Source of the DNA: Streptomyces plumbidurans
Lineage (GTDB): Bacteria > Actinomycetota > Actinomycetes > Streptomycetales > Streptomycetaceae
Length of the DNA stretch: 47,077 bases
Direction: 5' to 3'
NCBI RefSeq assembly: GCF_019857225.1
Contig: NZ_JAFJSY010000084.1
Span: forward strand, 1-47,077
A model generated the notes under the pieces. That model saw only the letters and a program-made list of their open reading frames with translations. It searched no databases and had not been told where the DNA came from. How positions within the stretch are numbered: the stretch's first letter is position 1; every line of letters begins with the position of its first letter. A program made the position numbers and the translations under genes. Shown one piece after another: positions 21,731 through 30,334 of the stretch.

Positions 21731-23037
21731 CGGGCGCCTCGCGTCAGGAGGTTGGTGGTGTCCTGGCATTTCTGGGCGGCCTGTTGGACGGCGGTCACGC
21801 GGGCCTCGGCCTCGGCTCGTGGCAGTGCCCGAAGTTTCTTCCAGAGCTTGACGGCGTCCGGGTCGTCGAATTCGAGGCCATCGGAACCGGCGGTCGGTTC
21901 GCGGTCGAGCAACCAGTAGGCCGCGGCGGTGGCCACCGTGAAGTCCCGGTTGTCCCCGCAGCTCGGAGGACCGGTGAACACCCCGGTGAGCAGGGTCGGT
22001 TCGAATCGGCCCGGGTGGGCGAGGTGACCGCGCTTGTCGACCGTGATCGTCATGAGTGCGGTGTCCGCTCGCGTCCTCGGTGACGTGGGCGGAAAGAGCG
22101 TGGAGGTGTCCTCGTGTGCCTGGACGAGCGCTGTTCTCGACAGGAGTTTCAGTGCGTGCCGGGCTTTGGGGGTCACCTCGGACAGCAGACCTTCGTGCGC
22201 TCGGCTGACGCAGACGCGCGGAGTGTCGTGGGTGCACACGAGTTCCTGGGCGACCGGGTCGAGCGTCGACCGGTCGTAGGCGTGTCCGGTCGGCACGACC
22301 AGGGTCGTGGCCGTGGCCCCGATGGCCAGCGGCGCCAGCGCGGTGAGCGCGAACGTGCGGTTGTGGACGGCCAGGAGCACGACGGCGGCCACCGCGACCG
22401 CGGCCATCCAGAGCGCCTGGGCAATGCTGACTCGGGCGCCGACGGTGTCGTAGTCGCTGAACATGCTCATCCCCAGGGCCGGGGAGAACGCCGCCGCGAC
22501 TCCGTCGTCCGCGAGGGCGTGTGGCGCGAGGATCAGCAGGGCGAAGCCGAGCACGGCCAGTGCGGGGGCGGTCGCGAGCGCCGGCAGCAGGCGTCCGACG
22601 GCCAGCCCGAGCCAGACCGAGGCGATCATCGCGATCAGGCCGACGGCCACGACGACGAACGCCGCAGGCGGCAGGTAGCGCGCCGTGTCGGCGATCCGTG
22701 GCGTCGCCGCGAGGAGCGTGACCAGGTACGCGACGAGCACAGCCAGGGCGGTCGCGAGCAGGATCGGCACGATGCGCTGTGGTCGCGGGCGGGGCGCGGT
22801 GGCGAACAACTCGCCGGTGTTCGCCCGGTGTTCGCGATAGGACTGCCATGCACCGGCGGCCATCGCGAGGGGTGAGAGGACCGCCAGATACTCGCGTTGC
22901 CTCATGGCCAGCGCCATCCATCCGGCGGACCATCGTCCGGGGGTGGCGTGGAGGACGATCGCGCCGGCGACGGAGATCAGGAGTGCCGCGCCGAGGGCTG
23001 CCGAGCGCCGGAGTTCGATTCCGAGGATGCGGTTCAT
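21727..23037 (-). CDS. ABC-transporter permease-like membrane protein
   Basis: A 436-residue protein. About six or seven hydrophobic segments lie in the first 270 residues (an ABC-2/antibiotic-transport-like layout beginning MNRILGIELRRSAALGAALLIS). They are followed by a soluble C-terminal domain of about 180 residues containing five Cys (VCTHDTPRVCVS, PSCGDNRDF and AQKCQD). This domain, which is probably extracytoplasmic, is unusual for a plain permease. Start and stop overlap the neighbouring genes by four bases each. It most likely forms a transporter with the ATPase encoded just upstream. Confidence 0.75.
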   Translation of the reverse strand: MNRILGIELRRSAALGAALLISVAGAIVLHATPGRWSAGWMALAMRQREYLAVLSPLAMAAGAWQSYREHRANTGELFATAPRPRPQRIVPILLATALAVLVAYLVTLLAATPRIADTARYLPPAAFVVVAVGLIAMIASVWLGLAVGRLLPALATAPALAVLGFALLILAPHALADDGVAAAFSPALGMSMFSDYDTVGARVSIAQALWMAAVAVAAVVLLAVHNRTFALTALAPLAIGATATTLVVPTGHAYDRSTLDPVAQELVCTHDTPRVCVSRAHEGLLSEVTPKARHALKLLSRTALVQAHEDTSTLFPPTSPRTRADTALMTITVDKRGHLAHPGRFEPTLLTGVFTGPPSCGDNRDFTVATAAAYWLLDREPTAGSDGLEFDDPDAVKLWKKLRALPRAEAEARVTAVQQAAQKCQDTTNLLTRGAR

Positions 23038-23828
23038 GCGTTGCTCCGGTGTCGGCGCAGGAGGGCGGAGTAGCCGCGCTCTGCCGGGCTGTCGCCCGCG
23101 TCGCTGTGCCCGCCGCGGGCGATCAGGTCGTCGGGGGTGCCCTGGAAGAGGAGCCGGCCTTCGTTCATGAGGAGGACGTCGGTGCAGGCGGCGACGACGT
23201 CCTCGACGAGGTGCGTGGAGACCAGCACACAGCTCTCGGAGGCCAGGTCCCGCAGCAAGTCACGGAATTCCAGGCGCTGTTCGGGGTCGAGTCCGACGGT
23301 GGGCTCGTCGAGGAGCAGCAGCCGGGGGTCGTTGACGACGGCCTGCGCGATGCCGGCCCGGCGCAACATGCCGCCGGACAGCGTCTTCATCCTGGCATCC
23401 GCCTTGCTGGTGAGTCCCACCCGGTCGATCGCGCGTTGCACGGCGTCGGGCACGGCGGCCTTGGGTATTTCCTTCAGCCAGGCCATGTAGGTGACGAACT
23501 CACGGACGGTGAACCGCGGGTAGAAGCCGAACTGCTGCGGCAGATAGCCCAGTTGGCGGCGCACCTCGCGCAGGTCGGCACGGCCGTCGACCTGCGCGCC
23601 GAGCAGTGTCAAGGTGCCGTCCGCGGGTTTGACGACGGTGGACAACGCGCGCATCAGCGTGGTCTTTCCGGCGCCGTTCGGGCCGAGTACACCGTGCACG
23701 CCCGCTGTCAGCGTGAGGTCGAGTCCGTCGACGGCCAGGTGCCGGCCTGCCCGGACACGCAGTTTCTCCGCGTGCACGAGCCAGGGATGAAGGGTGGGTG
23801 CCGTTTCGGCAGTGCGCACCGCTCGCAT
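23034..23828 (-). CDS. ABC transporter ATP-binding protein
   Basis: A 264-residue ABC-2-type ATPase. It has Walker A GPNGAGKTT (49-57), Q-loop YLPQQFGFYPRF, signature LSGGM (about 147-151), Walker B LLLLDEP and H-switch STHLVEDV. The ATG at 23828 follows CAGGAG. Its stop overlaps the start of the permease gene. It energises export or membrane remodelling by the two downstream membrane proteins; the substrate is unknown, and the operon's link to a sigma/anti-sigma pair suggests a stress-responsive pump. Confidence 0.9.
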   Translation of the reverse strand: MRAVRTAETAPTLHPWLVHAEKLRVRAGRHLAVDGLDLTLTAGVHGVLGPNGAGKTTLMRALSTVVKPADGTLTLLGAQVDGRADLREVRRQLGYLPQQFGFYPRFTVREFVTYMAWLKEIPKAAVPDAVQRAIDRVGLTSKADARMKTLSGGMLRRAGIAQAVVNDPRLLLLDEPTVGLDPEQRLEFRDLLRDLASESCVLVSTHLVEDVVAACTDVLLMNEGRLLFQGTPDDLIARGGHSDAGDSPAERGYSALLRRHRSNA

Positions 23829-23875
23829 GGGTTTCTCCTGTGTGAGTGGGGGTGTGATGGGGATGTGATGGGGCG

Positions 23876-24676
23876 TCAGTTGCCGCTGGCCAGGCGGCGG
23901 AAGTGGGCGGCGGCCAGCGGGGTGATCGCGGCCAGGGCCACGGTGGTGACCGCCCAGACGGCGGTGCTGCCCGACTGCAGTACCGGGGAGAGGGATCGGG
24001 TCGCCACGCTCGGCAGCAGCACCGCGGCGGACCAGGCCACCGCGAGACCGATCGCCGCTCGGCGTACGCCGATGAAGGCGCCCAGCGCGAGGGCGGCCGC
24101 CGTGAACGCGAGGCAGGGCAGCAGGGTGAGGGCGAGCGAGGTTCCGGTGCTCACGCCCGCCACGAGCAGTGCCGGAAGCACGACGACGAGGACGGCGAGC
24201 GTCCGCCTGAGCACCATGGCCAGCCCTGCCGCGGGTGTGGTGGCGATCAACTCCCAGGCGGGGTCGATGCGTTGGCTCCAGGTCACCGCGACGCCGGGCA
24301 GCGGGGCCACCGGGGCCAGCAGCAGGACGAGCGAGGGCAGGCTCGGCTCGACGGCGTCGAGGAGCACGCCGCAGCCCAGCACCGCGACGGTCACCGCGAG
24401 CCAGGGCAGCAGCGTCCAGGCGAGCCAGCGTCGGTGCACGGCCGCTGCCGGTGCGGGTTGCCGGGCGGGCGGAGGGGCGCCGTCGATGGCCTGGCCGAGC
24501 GAGACGGCGACGCGGTCGAGCAGTTCCGTCGTGTCCGGGGTGGTGTGGGCGGCCAGTTGACCGCGGCAGTCGGCGCATGCGTCGAGATGGACCTCGATCG
24601 ACCAGAGGGTGGCGTCGTCGAGTCCGTGCCCGCCGTCCGCGTAGCCGGCCAGGATCGTGGTGGTGGGATGAGTCAT
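23876..24676 (-). CDS. Zinc-finger anti-sigma factor with a multi-pass membrane domain
   Basis: A 266-residue protein. The N-terminus has the HxxxCxxC ZAS signature (H30, C34 and C37 in EVHLDACADCRG), typical of zf-HC2 anti-sigma factors that sequester ECF sigma factors. The C-terminal part carries about six hydrophobic helices instead of the usual single one, in a layout like an ABC-2 permease subunit. The start overlaps the sigma-factor stop by four bases (ATGA), the standard sigma/anti-sigma coupling. The membrane domain may let the transporter state or its substrate control sigma release. Confidence 0.82.
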   Translation of the reverse strand: MTHPTTTILAGYADGGHGLDDATLWSIEVHLDACADCRGQLAAHTTPDTTELLDRVAVSLGQAIDGAPPPARQPAPAAAVHRRWLAWTLLPWLAVTVAVLGCGVLLDAVEPSLPSLVLLLAPVAPLPGVAVTWSQRIDPAWELIATTPAAGLAMVLRRTLAVLVVVLPALLVAGVSTGTSLALTLLPCLAFTAAALALGAFIGVRRAAIGLAVAWSAAVLLPSVATRSLSPVLQSGSTAVWAVTTVALAAITPLAAAHFRRLASGN

Positions 24677-25212
24677 GACAGCGCCTCCCGCAGCGCGATC
24701 CGGGCCCGCCGCGCGCGGGTCTTCACCGTGCCTTCCGGCATGCCGAGCAGGACCGCCGTCTGACGTACGGACAGGTCGTCGAGCACCATGGCCTGCAGCA
24801 CCTGTCGCAGCTCCGGTGGCAGCCGCAGCAGCGCCTGTTCGAAGTGCTGGTCGACGCGGTGCGCCATCACCTCGTCCTCGGCGGCGGGCGCGGTCGTCTC
24901 AAGGAGGGCGACGGTCGGCACCCGCTCCTGCCGGGCGCGCCTGCGGAACGCGTCGACGAGACGGTTCGCGGCGATCGACCAGAGCCAGCCGACCGCACTG
25001 CCGTCGGTCACGGAGCCCGCGTAACTGCCGGCCGCGCGCCAGACAGCCAGATAGGTCTCCTGCAACACGTCGGCGACCACGTCCTCGTCGGCGCAGCGGC
25101 GGCGGAGCCGCACCGCCAGCCAGGGCGACGTGCGCCGATACAACTCGTCGAACGCCGTCCGGTCACCACCGGCGACGCGGCGCACGAGTTCTGCCTCGTC
25201 GGGTTCAGCCAT
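24673..25212 (-). CDS. ECF-family RNA polymerase sigma factor
   Basis: A 179-residue sigma factor. Region 2 (AFDELYRRTSPWLAVRLRRRC, DVLQETYLAVWRAAGSY and GWLWSIAANRLVDAFRRRAR, about 22-95) binds the core enzyme and -10 element. Region 4 (LPPELRQVLQAMVLDDLSVRQTAVLLGMPEGTVKTRARRARIALREAL, about 130-178) recognises the -35. The start at 25212 (MAEPDEAELV) fits the family; a longer TTG/GTG start at 25221-25230 has no support. It is the first gene of the operon, followed by its anti-sigma factor, with a candidate self-recognised promoter directly upstream. Confidence 0.9.
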   Translation of the reverse strand: MAEPDEAELVRRVAGGDRTAFDELYRRTSPWLAVRLRRRCADEDVVADVLQETYLAVWRAAGSYAGSVTDGSAVGWLWSIAANRLVDAFRRRARQERVPTVALLETTAPAAEDEVMAHRVDQHFEQALLRLPPELRQVLQAMVLDDLSVRQTAVLLGMPEGTVKTRARRARIALREALS

Positions 25213-25230
25213 GCCTTTCACGATCAGCAA

Positions 25231-25256
25231 GACGAACCGACCGTCGATTCAGGTTC
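25231..25256 (-). promoter_or_regulatory. Candidate autoregulated ECF promoter
   Basis: On the minus strand, GAACC (25252-25256) and CGTC (25231-25234) are separated by 17 bases. This matches the general form of actinobacterial ECF promoters (AAC-type -35, CGTC-type -10). It lies 19 bases before the sigma-factor ATG, so the sigma factor probably drives its own operon. Confidence 0.45.
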
Positions 25257-25290
25257 TCGGACGCCTCGGCGCTGCAGCCGCGGTGACCGA

Positions 25291-26394
25291 TCAGCGATCC
25301 GCCCAGGCGTGCACCCGGGTGGTCACCGGAGCCCCGGTCCGCGCCGACTCCTCGCAGGCCAGTGCCAGCAGATGGTCCTGGCACCCCTCGGCCAGCGGAT
25401 ACGGTTCGGGGCCCGCGTCCCGTACCCATGCGCCCGTACGGCACAGCAGATCCACGACAGCCAGGTCGTCCTCGGACAGGCTCGCTCCGAGGTACTCGTT
25501 GCGCCACACCACCCGTCCGTCGAAGGAGATGTGGTGCACCTCGGCGCCTTCGAGATTGAGGTCGGTGCCGGTGCGGCGGCGCATCAGCGTGGATTCGACG
25601 GGGGTGCGCGGATCGGTCATCCGCACCACCGTGTCGTCCACCATCTCGCCGAGCGATGCGCGTACGACGATCCGGCGGGCGCGCAGCGGGTTCCACCACT
25701 GGTTGTCCGTGAAGTCGTACAGAGCCGTGCGGGCGTCACCGAAGTCCAGGAGGGCGAGGGTGGTGACGGCGTCCTTGGGCGTCAGGTCGTCCGACCATCC
25801 GCCGGGAGACAGCGGATCGGCGAGGGGGGCGGTGAAGGCCCGGGCCGTCACCGTCGCGGGCCCGTGGCCGACACCCAGCGCGTGCCGGATGAGTGACATC
25901 GCGTGGTACATGTGGGTCGACGACACCTGTACGGAGGTGACCTGCCCGATCACGCCTTCGCGCACGAGGGCGAGGCGAGCCGCGTGGCCGGGCATCAGGG
26001 TGTACTGCTCCGCCACTTGAACCAGTGCGCCTCCCCCGGCGCGCCTGGCGGCTCCCACGGCGTCCCACAGCTCCTCGAGCCCTTGGACGTCCGGCGCCGG
26101 CGGTGTCTCGGCGAGGACCGGCATCTCACGCTCGACGAGGTCCCGTACGACCTGCGGGGTCACGTCCCACGGTACCGAGGGGATCACGAACTCCGGTCGG
26201 GTGTCGCACAGTTCGCCGACCGTGCGGAACGCGGGCACTGACCACTTCGCCTGGATCTCGGCCGCGCGCTCGGCGGAGCGGGTCACCACACCGGCCACTG
26301 CGAGCCGTTCGGGCAGCGCCTTCGCCAGCCGGACGAAGAACTCGGCCCGCCAGCCACTGCCCACGATGCCGAACCGTACGGGTGCTTGGCTCAC
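25291..26394 (-). CDS. Gfo/Idh/MocA-family oxidoreductase
   Basis: A 367-residue NAD(P)-dependent oxidoreductase. The N-terminal Rossmann fold starts RFGIVGSGWRAEFFV (GxGxxx, about 7-21). The inositol-dehydrogenase/glucose-fructose-oxidoreductase pattern continues with VVTRSAERAAEIQAKW and a catalytic-lysine-region equivalent, PVLAETPPAP. The usual EKP motif is ETP here, so the conserved Lys is replaced by Thr. The C-terminal alpha/beta domain is complete. The substrate is probably a sugar or cyclitol, but the altered EKP motif makes activity uncertain. The GTG at 26394 follows AGGAGGGG. It may be cotranscribed with the PAP2 gene just upstream. Confidence 0.85.
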   Translation of the reverse strand: MSQAPVRFGIVGSGWRAEFFVRLAKALPERLAVAGVVTRSAERAAEIQAKWSVPAFRTVGELCDTRPEFVIPSVPWDVTPQVVRDLVEREMPVLAETPPAPDVQGLEELWDAVGAARRAGGGALVQVAEQYTLMPGHAARLALVREGVIGQVTSVQVSSTHMYHAMSLIRHALGVGHGPATVTARAFTAPLADPLSPGGWSDDLTPKDAVTTLALLDFGDARTALYDFTDNQWWNPLRARRIVVRASLGEMVDDTVVRMTDPRTPVESTLMRRRTGTDLNLEGAEVHHISFDGRVVWRNEYLGASLSEDDLAVVDLLCRTGAWVRDAGPEPYPLAEGCQDHLLALACEESARTGAPVTTRVHAWADR

Positions 26395-26424
26395 TGTCCC
26401 CTCCTAGCGATCAGCGCCGCGAGT

Positions 26425-27822
26425 CTAACCTCCGACGTCTGCCGTGCCGCCTTGCCGTCGGACCAGTTCGGGCCCCGGGACGGCCGGTTGCCGGGCGGGC
26501 ACCGTTCCCGCTTCCCAGGCCGCGGTGGTGCGTATGTAGGCGTAGATCACCGAGGCCATGGCGAGGAGGAGCAGGGGGCCGGCCAGCCAGGGGTGCAGGG
26601 CCATCTCGACCGGGCGATAGCGGTACGACAGCAGGAGGGTGCCGAAGACGGTCGTGCCGTAGGTGACCAGGTGGATCCCCGACCAGTCCCAGCCGTGGTC
26701 GTGGGCACGCAGGGCGGCCTCGATCGTGAGCGTGAACACAACACCGGCGATGAGGTCGGCGCCGTAGTGGTATCCGAAGCCGAGCGTCGCGGTGAGGGTG
26801 GCGATGAGCCAGAACGTGCCGGCGTAGCGCAGCGCGCGCGGGCCCTTGCGGGAGTGGATGAAGATCGCGGTGGCCCATGCGGTGTGCAGGCTCGGCATGC
26901 AGTTGCGTGGGGTGACCTGGTCGAAGGGCATGTGGTGCGGGGCGCCAATCTGGACCGGCGTCCGCGGCCACAGATCGGCGGCGGCCCAGTGCGCGCTGGG
27001 CGGCATGTGGGGCGCCCACAGGCTGACGCCCTCCCAGTGCGCGGTGCCGGTGCCGTAGGCGAACAGCGGGCCGACCACCGGGAAGATCATGTAGAAGACC
27101 GGTCCGACGAGGCCTATCACGAGGAACGTGCGCACCAGGTGGTGGCGCGGGAAGCGGCGTTCGGCGGCGACATGGCGCAACTGGTACAGCGCGACGGCGA
27201 CGGCGGCCACCGGGAGCTGGCCGTAGACGATGTCGAGGAAGTTGAAGCCGACGGGGCCGCAGGCGGTCACGATGCGCCCAACCAGCCAGGAGGGGTTGCC
27301 CAGTGCGTGGTCGGTGGTCGCCACGTACTGGTCGAGCACCATGGGGCGGGTTTGGGCGGTGATGAACAGCCAGGCGTCGCCGGTCTTGCGGCCCGTCACC
27401 AGCAGCAGGGCCAGTCCGACGCCCTTGAGCAACAGGGTGCGGTCCGCGCCGGTGCGGCGGGTGACGGCGATGACCGCGCAGCCCAGGATCACCCACAGCG
27501 CGCCGTTGCCGAAGGGGTGGCCGTCGGTCACCCTGATGCCGGCCGTCCAGCGGACCAGCGAGAAAACGATGTCAATGCCGAGGGCCGCGCCCAGCGCGAT
27601 GAAGCGCTGCCGCCAGGTGAGCACCACCATCATCAACGCCATGCCCGCATAGAGCACGCCGCCTGATTTCGGCGGGAGGATCACCTCTCGCGCCTGGGTC
27701 GTGATTGGCCCGGGCAGGCCGTAGTGGCGTACGGCGAATTCCAGCCCGATGAGGAAGCCGGCGACCGCGATCGCCACCACGGCCCAGAGTCTCGCTCCGG
27801 GCTGCAACTGTCTGCCTGTCAA
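26425..27822 (-). CDS. PAP2-superfamily integral membrane protein
   Basis: A protein of about 465 residues with around ten hydrophobic helices. The C-terminal half has the PAP2 phosphatase signature in its inositol-phosphotransferase-like form: NCMPSLHTAWA (PSxH motif) and FGYHYGADLIAG (Hxxx(D) motif). These resemble AUR1/IPC-synthase-like PAP2 proteins, which transfer or hydrolyse lipid phosphate head groups at the membrane. The substrate is not known. The start is uncertain: the longest frame opens with TTG at 27822 without a clear ribosome binding site. A GTG a few codons in, after CCGGAGCGAG, is an alternative. Confidence 0.8.
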   Translation of the reverse strand: MTGRQLQPGARLWAVVAIAVAGFLIGLEFAVRHYGLPGPITTQAREVILPPKSGGVLYAGMALMMVVLTWRQRFIALGAALGIDIVFSLVRWTAGIRVTDGHPFGNGALWVILGCAVIAVTRRTGADRTLLLKGVGLALLLVTGRKTGDAWLFITAQTRPMVLDQYVATTDHALGNPSWLVGRIVTACGPVGFNFLDIVYGQLPVAAVAVALYQLRHVAAERRFPRHHLVRTFLVIGLVGPVFYMIFPVVGPLFAYGTGTAHWEGVSLWAPHMPPSAHWAAADLWPRTPVQIGAPHHMPFDQVTPRNCMPSLHTAWATAIFIHSRKGPRALRYAGTFWLIATLTATLGFGYHYGADLIAGVVFTLTIEAALRAHDHGWDWSGIHLVTYGTTVFGTLLLSYRYRPVEMALHPWLAGPLLLLAMASVIYAYIRTTAAWEAGTVPARQPAVPGPELVRRQGGTADVGG

Positions 27823-28192
27823 TTGCGAACCGCTTCACTAGATGCCGGCTGTGCCGCCCGCCCCGTCTGTTCTGCCCCGGCCACCGCACCCGCGGTTCGA
27901 ATGAATCTCCCCATACCCTGCTTCACTTCGCCCCCTAGATCGAATGAGCGAAACACAACGAATCTGCGCAGGTCAATAGAGATGCGAAAGTCATCACTCA
28001 GCGAACGCACAGTGACCTCTGAGTCAACTCTCAGTGATCACTTGGTGCCCGCTCGTCAGCCGGAGAGCGCCATCGCCAGCGGAGGCGTATCCCGCCTTCT
28101 GGATGTACGTTTACTCGAACGGGAGGAATGTCCATCGTCGGCGGCCGCCTGAAGGGATACCCGGTCCGCCGGGCGTGCCGCGAGGGACCTTC
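27823..28192. other. 370-base intergenic region between PAP2 and GH3 genes
   Basis: No coding frame is supported. The sequence is less GC-rich than its neighbours and must hold the divergent promoters. The only structure noted is an imperfect dyad at 28011-28042 (AGTGA...CTGAG tcaact CTCAG...TCACT), a possible operator. No convincing -35/-10 pair was assigned. Confidence 0.4.
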
Positions 28193-29410
28193 ATGACATC
28201 TCAGCAGGCGCCGAATCATCGCTCGAACAGGATGCGGGCACTGTGGCCCGTCCCCGTGGTGACGCTCTCGCTGGCGGCAGCAAGCCTGGTGGGCGCATGC
28301 ACGTCTCACGCGGCCGGCAGAACGAACGCACCGGCCCCCTCCGCCATGAGCGCAGCCCCTAGCTGCGTCGACAAGGTCTACGGAGCGATGACGGGTCCGC
28401 AGCGCGTCGGTCAGCTCTTCATGGGCGCCGTCACCGCGTCCAGCCCTGACCGGCAGAAGATCCAGCTGATGCGCCAGTCACACGTCGGGTCGGTGTTCCT
28501 GGCCGGACGCAGCAGCGCGGGTACACGGGCGACCAAGGCCCTCGTCGACAGCCTCCAGGCGCAGGCCGACACCGTGGCCGGGAAGCGCGTGTCCCTGCTG
28601 GTCTCCACCGATCAGGAGGGCGGCCATGTGCAGGTGTTGTCCGGTCCGGGGTTCTCGGCCATTCCGAGCGCGCTGACGCAGGGCAGCTGGTCGACCTCGT
28701 ATCTGCGCAGCCAGGCCGCCACATGGGCCGAGCAGCTCGGGGCGGCCGGAGTGAATCTGAACCTCGCGCCCGTGGCCGATGTCGTCCCGGCCTCTGTGGG
28801 CAGGAACAACGCGCCGATCGGCGGCTACGACCGCGAGTTCGGCCATACGGCCGCGACGGTGACGCCGCACAGCAACGCGTTCGCCGCCGGAATGGCCCGG
28901 TCGAAGGTGCTGGCCACGCTGAAGCACTTCCCGGGGCTCGGCAGCGTTCGCGGCAATACGGACACCACGGCGAACGTGGTGGATTCGGTGACGACACGCA
29001 CGAGTTCGAGCCTCGACCCGTTCCGTTCCGGGATCAAGGCGGGCGCGCCCTTCGTCATGATCTCCTCGGCCACGTACAGCAGGATCGACCCGAAGCACCA
29101 GGCCGCGTTCTCCTCCACGGTGATCAAGGACATGCTCCGCAAGGACTTCGGCTTCAAGGGTGTGGTCGTGTCCGACGACCTCGGCCAGGCGGTTGCCGTG
29201 AAGGCCGTGCCCCCGGCCGACCGGGCAGTGAACTTCTTGTCGGCAGGCGGGGATCTGGTGCTGACGATCGAGCCGACCCAGATCCCGGTCATGGCCAAGG
29301 CGGTGCAGACCCGCATGGCACAGAACTCGGCCTTCCGCGCCCAGGTCGACCAGAGCGTCCACCGCGTCCTGGCGGCCAAGCAGCGGGAAGGGCTGCTGTC
29401 CTGCGGGTGA
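28193..29410 (+). CDS. GH3-family lipoprotein, NagZ-like but without the Asp-His dyad
   Basis: A 405-residue exported protein. The signal peptide ends with a lipobox-like LVGAC, so it is probably a lipoprotein. It has the GH3 barrel with STDQEGG, the KHFPGLG loop (244-250) and VVSDDL (D328, predicted nucleophile). NagZ enzymes carry KHFPGHG followed by a D-x-H motif supplying the general acid. Here the loop reads KHFPGLGSVRGNTDTT, so the His of the dyad is absent. It may still hydrolyse beta-N-acetylglucosaminides or related glycosides with another acid catalyst, or have phosphorylase-like or reduced activity. The ATG at 28193 follows GAGGGA. It is convergent with the GT2 gene, six bases apart. 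Confidence 0.83.
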   Translation: MTSQQAPNHRSNRMRALWPVPVVTLSLAAASLVGACTSHAAGRTNAPAPSAMSAAPSCVDKVYGAMTGPQRVGQLFMGAVTASSPDRQKIQLMRQSHVGSVFLAGRSSAGTRATKALVDSLQAQADTVAGKRVSLLVSTDQEGGHVQVLSGPGFSAIPSALTQGSWSTSYLRSQAATWAEQLGAAGVNLNLAPVADVVPASVGRNNAPIGGYDREFGHTAATVTPHSNAFAAGMARSKVLATLKHFPGLGSVRGNTDTTANVVDSVTTRTSSSLDPFRSGIKAGAPFVMISSATYSRIDPKHQAAFSSTVIKDMLRKDFGFKGVVVSDDLGQAVAVKAVPPADRAVNFLSAGGDLVLTIEPTQIPVMAKAVQTRMAQNSAFRAQVDQSVHRVLAAKQREGLLSCG

Positions 29411-29416
29411 GCTGGT

Positions 29417-30196
29417 TCAGTCTTCCTCGTAGCGCCACTGCCCGAGGCGGGCAAGGGCTTCGGCCCGTTCCCCGATGACGGCCATGCGTGCCGTGCGCTC
29501 GCCCTCGTGCAGATGGGACTCGTGGCTGGTCACCTGCCCCGGCCACTTCCGGTAGAGGAGCCCGGTCTCCGCACTGAACCAGCCGCGGCTGACCGCGTTC
29601 AGCGCGAGCAGGAGGCCGGTGTCCTCCGATGCCGGCAGGGCCATCCATCCGCCGAGGGCGAGGAGGAGATTCCGGCGTACGCAGAGCGTTGCGGGGTGAA
29701 CCTGGGCGCGGTGGTCGTGGGCTTTCCAGTGGTCCAGGACGGCTCCCCGCTCGATCGGTCCCTCCGGCGGGTCCTGGTCGAAGGCGACGGTCGAGCCGTC
29801 CGGCAGGAGGTCGAGGGCCCGCGAGGTCGCCCAGCCGATGCCTGCCTGCGAGACGGCGGCGATGTCGCGTGCGAGCGTGCCGGGGGTCAGCATGTCGTCC
29901 GCGTCCAGCACCTTCACCAGGCTGCCGCGGGCGCGTGCGAGGCCCATGGTCCGGGCCATGGCCGCGCGTCCGGCGCGCCCTTGACCGAAGCTCACGCGTA
30001 CGTCGTCGGGCACGAGCGGGGTCACGGCGTCGCTCTCACCGTCCTCCTGAACCACCCACTGCCACTCCCACCCAGCGGGCATCTCCTGGTCGAGGAGCGA
30101 CTGGTAGGCGTCCGGCAGATACTCCGCCCCCGGCGCATGCACGGCCGTGACGATGCTGATCGTCCCGCCCGCGATGCGCTCGTGCGCCATGGCCAC
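29417..30196 (-). CDS. Family 2 glycosyltransferase
   Basis: A 259-residue GT-A-fold protein. ISIVTAVHAPGAEYLPDAYQSLLDQ (about 13-37) is the nucleotide-binding start, WVVQEDGESD (about 47-56) the first acidic motif, and VKVLDADDMLTPGTL (about 93-107) the DxD metal/donor motif. It then has a typical acceptor region including SEDTGLLLAL (ED motif). It transfers a sugar from a nucleotide donor; the acceptor is unknown and no polymer-export genes are adjacent. The GTG at 30196 is preferred since GGAG lies five bases before it; an ATG two codons later is the alternative. Confidence 0.87.
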   Translation of the reverse strand: MAMAHERIAGGTISIVTAVHAPGAEYLPDAYQSLLDQEMPAGWEWQWVVQEDGESDAVTPLVPDDVRVSFGQGRAGRAAMARTMGLARARGSLVKVLDADDMLTPGTLARDIAAVSQAGIGWATSRALDLLPDGSTVAFDQDPPEGPIERGAVLDHWKAHDHRAQVHPATLCVRRNLLLALGGWMALPASEDTGLLLALNAVSRGWFSAETGLLYRKWPGQVTSHESHLHEGERTARMAVIGERAEALARLGQWRYEED

Positions 30197-30272
30197 CTGA
30201 ACTCCACCGGTCTCGATCGGCGTGCCCGATCAAGATAGCTCCTCAGGAGGAGTTGATCACCGCCGGCCAAGG

Positions 30273-30323
30273 CGGAGGTCGAGATCGGCGTCGCCCAGTT
30301 GCTCGACGCCGTCCCGACCTCCG
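30273..30323 (-). terminator. Nested stem-loop after the GH64 gene
   Basis: Outer arms CGGAGGTCG (30273-30281) / CGACCTCCG (30315-30323) and inner arms GGCGTCG (30287-30293) / CGACGCC (30304-30310) form a two-tier hairpin just past the GH64 stop on the minus strand. Confidence 0.6.
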
Positions 30324-30334
30324 TCTCACCGGGG

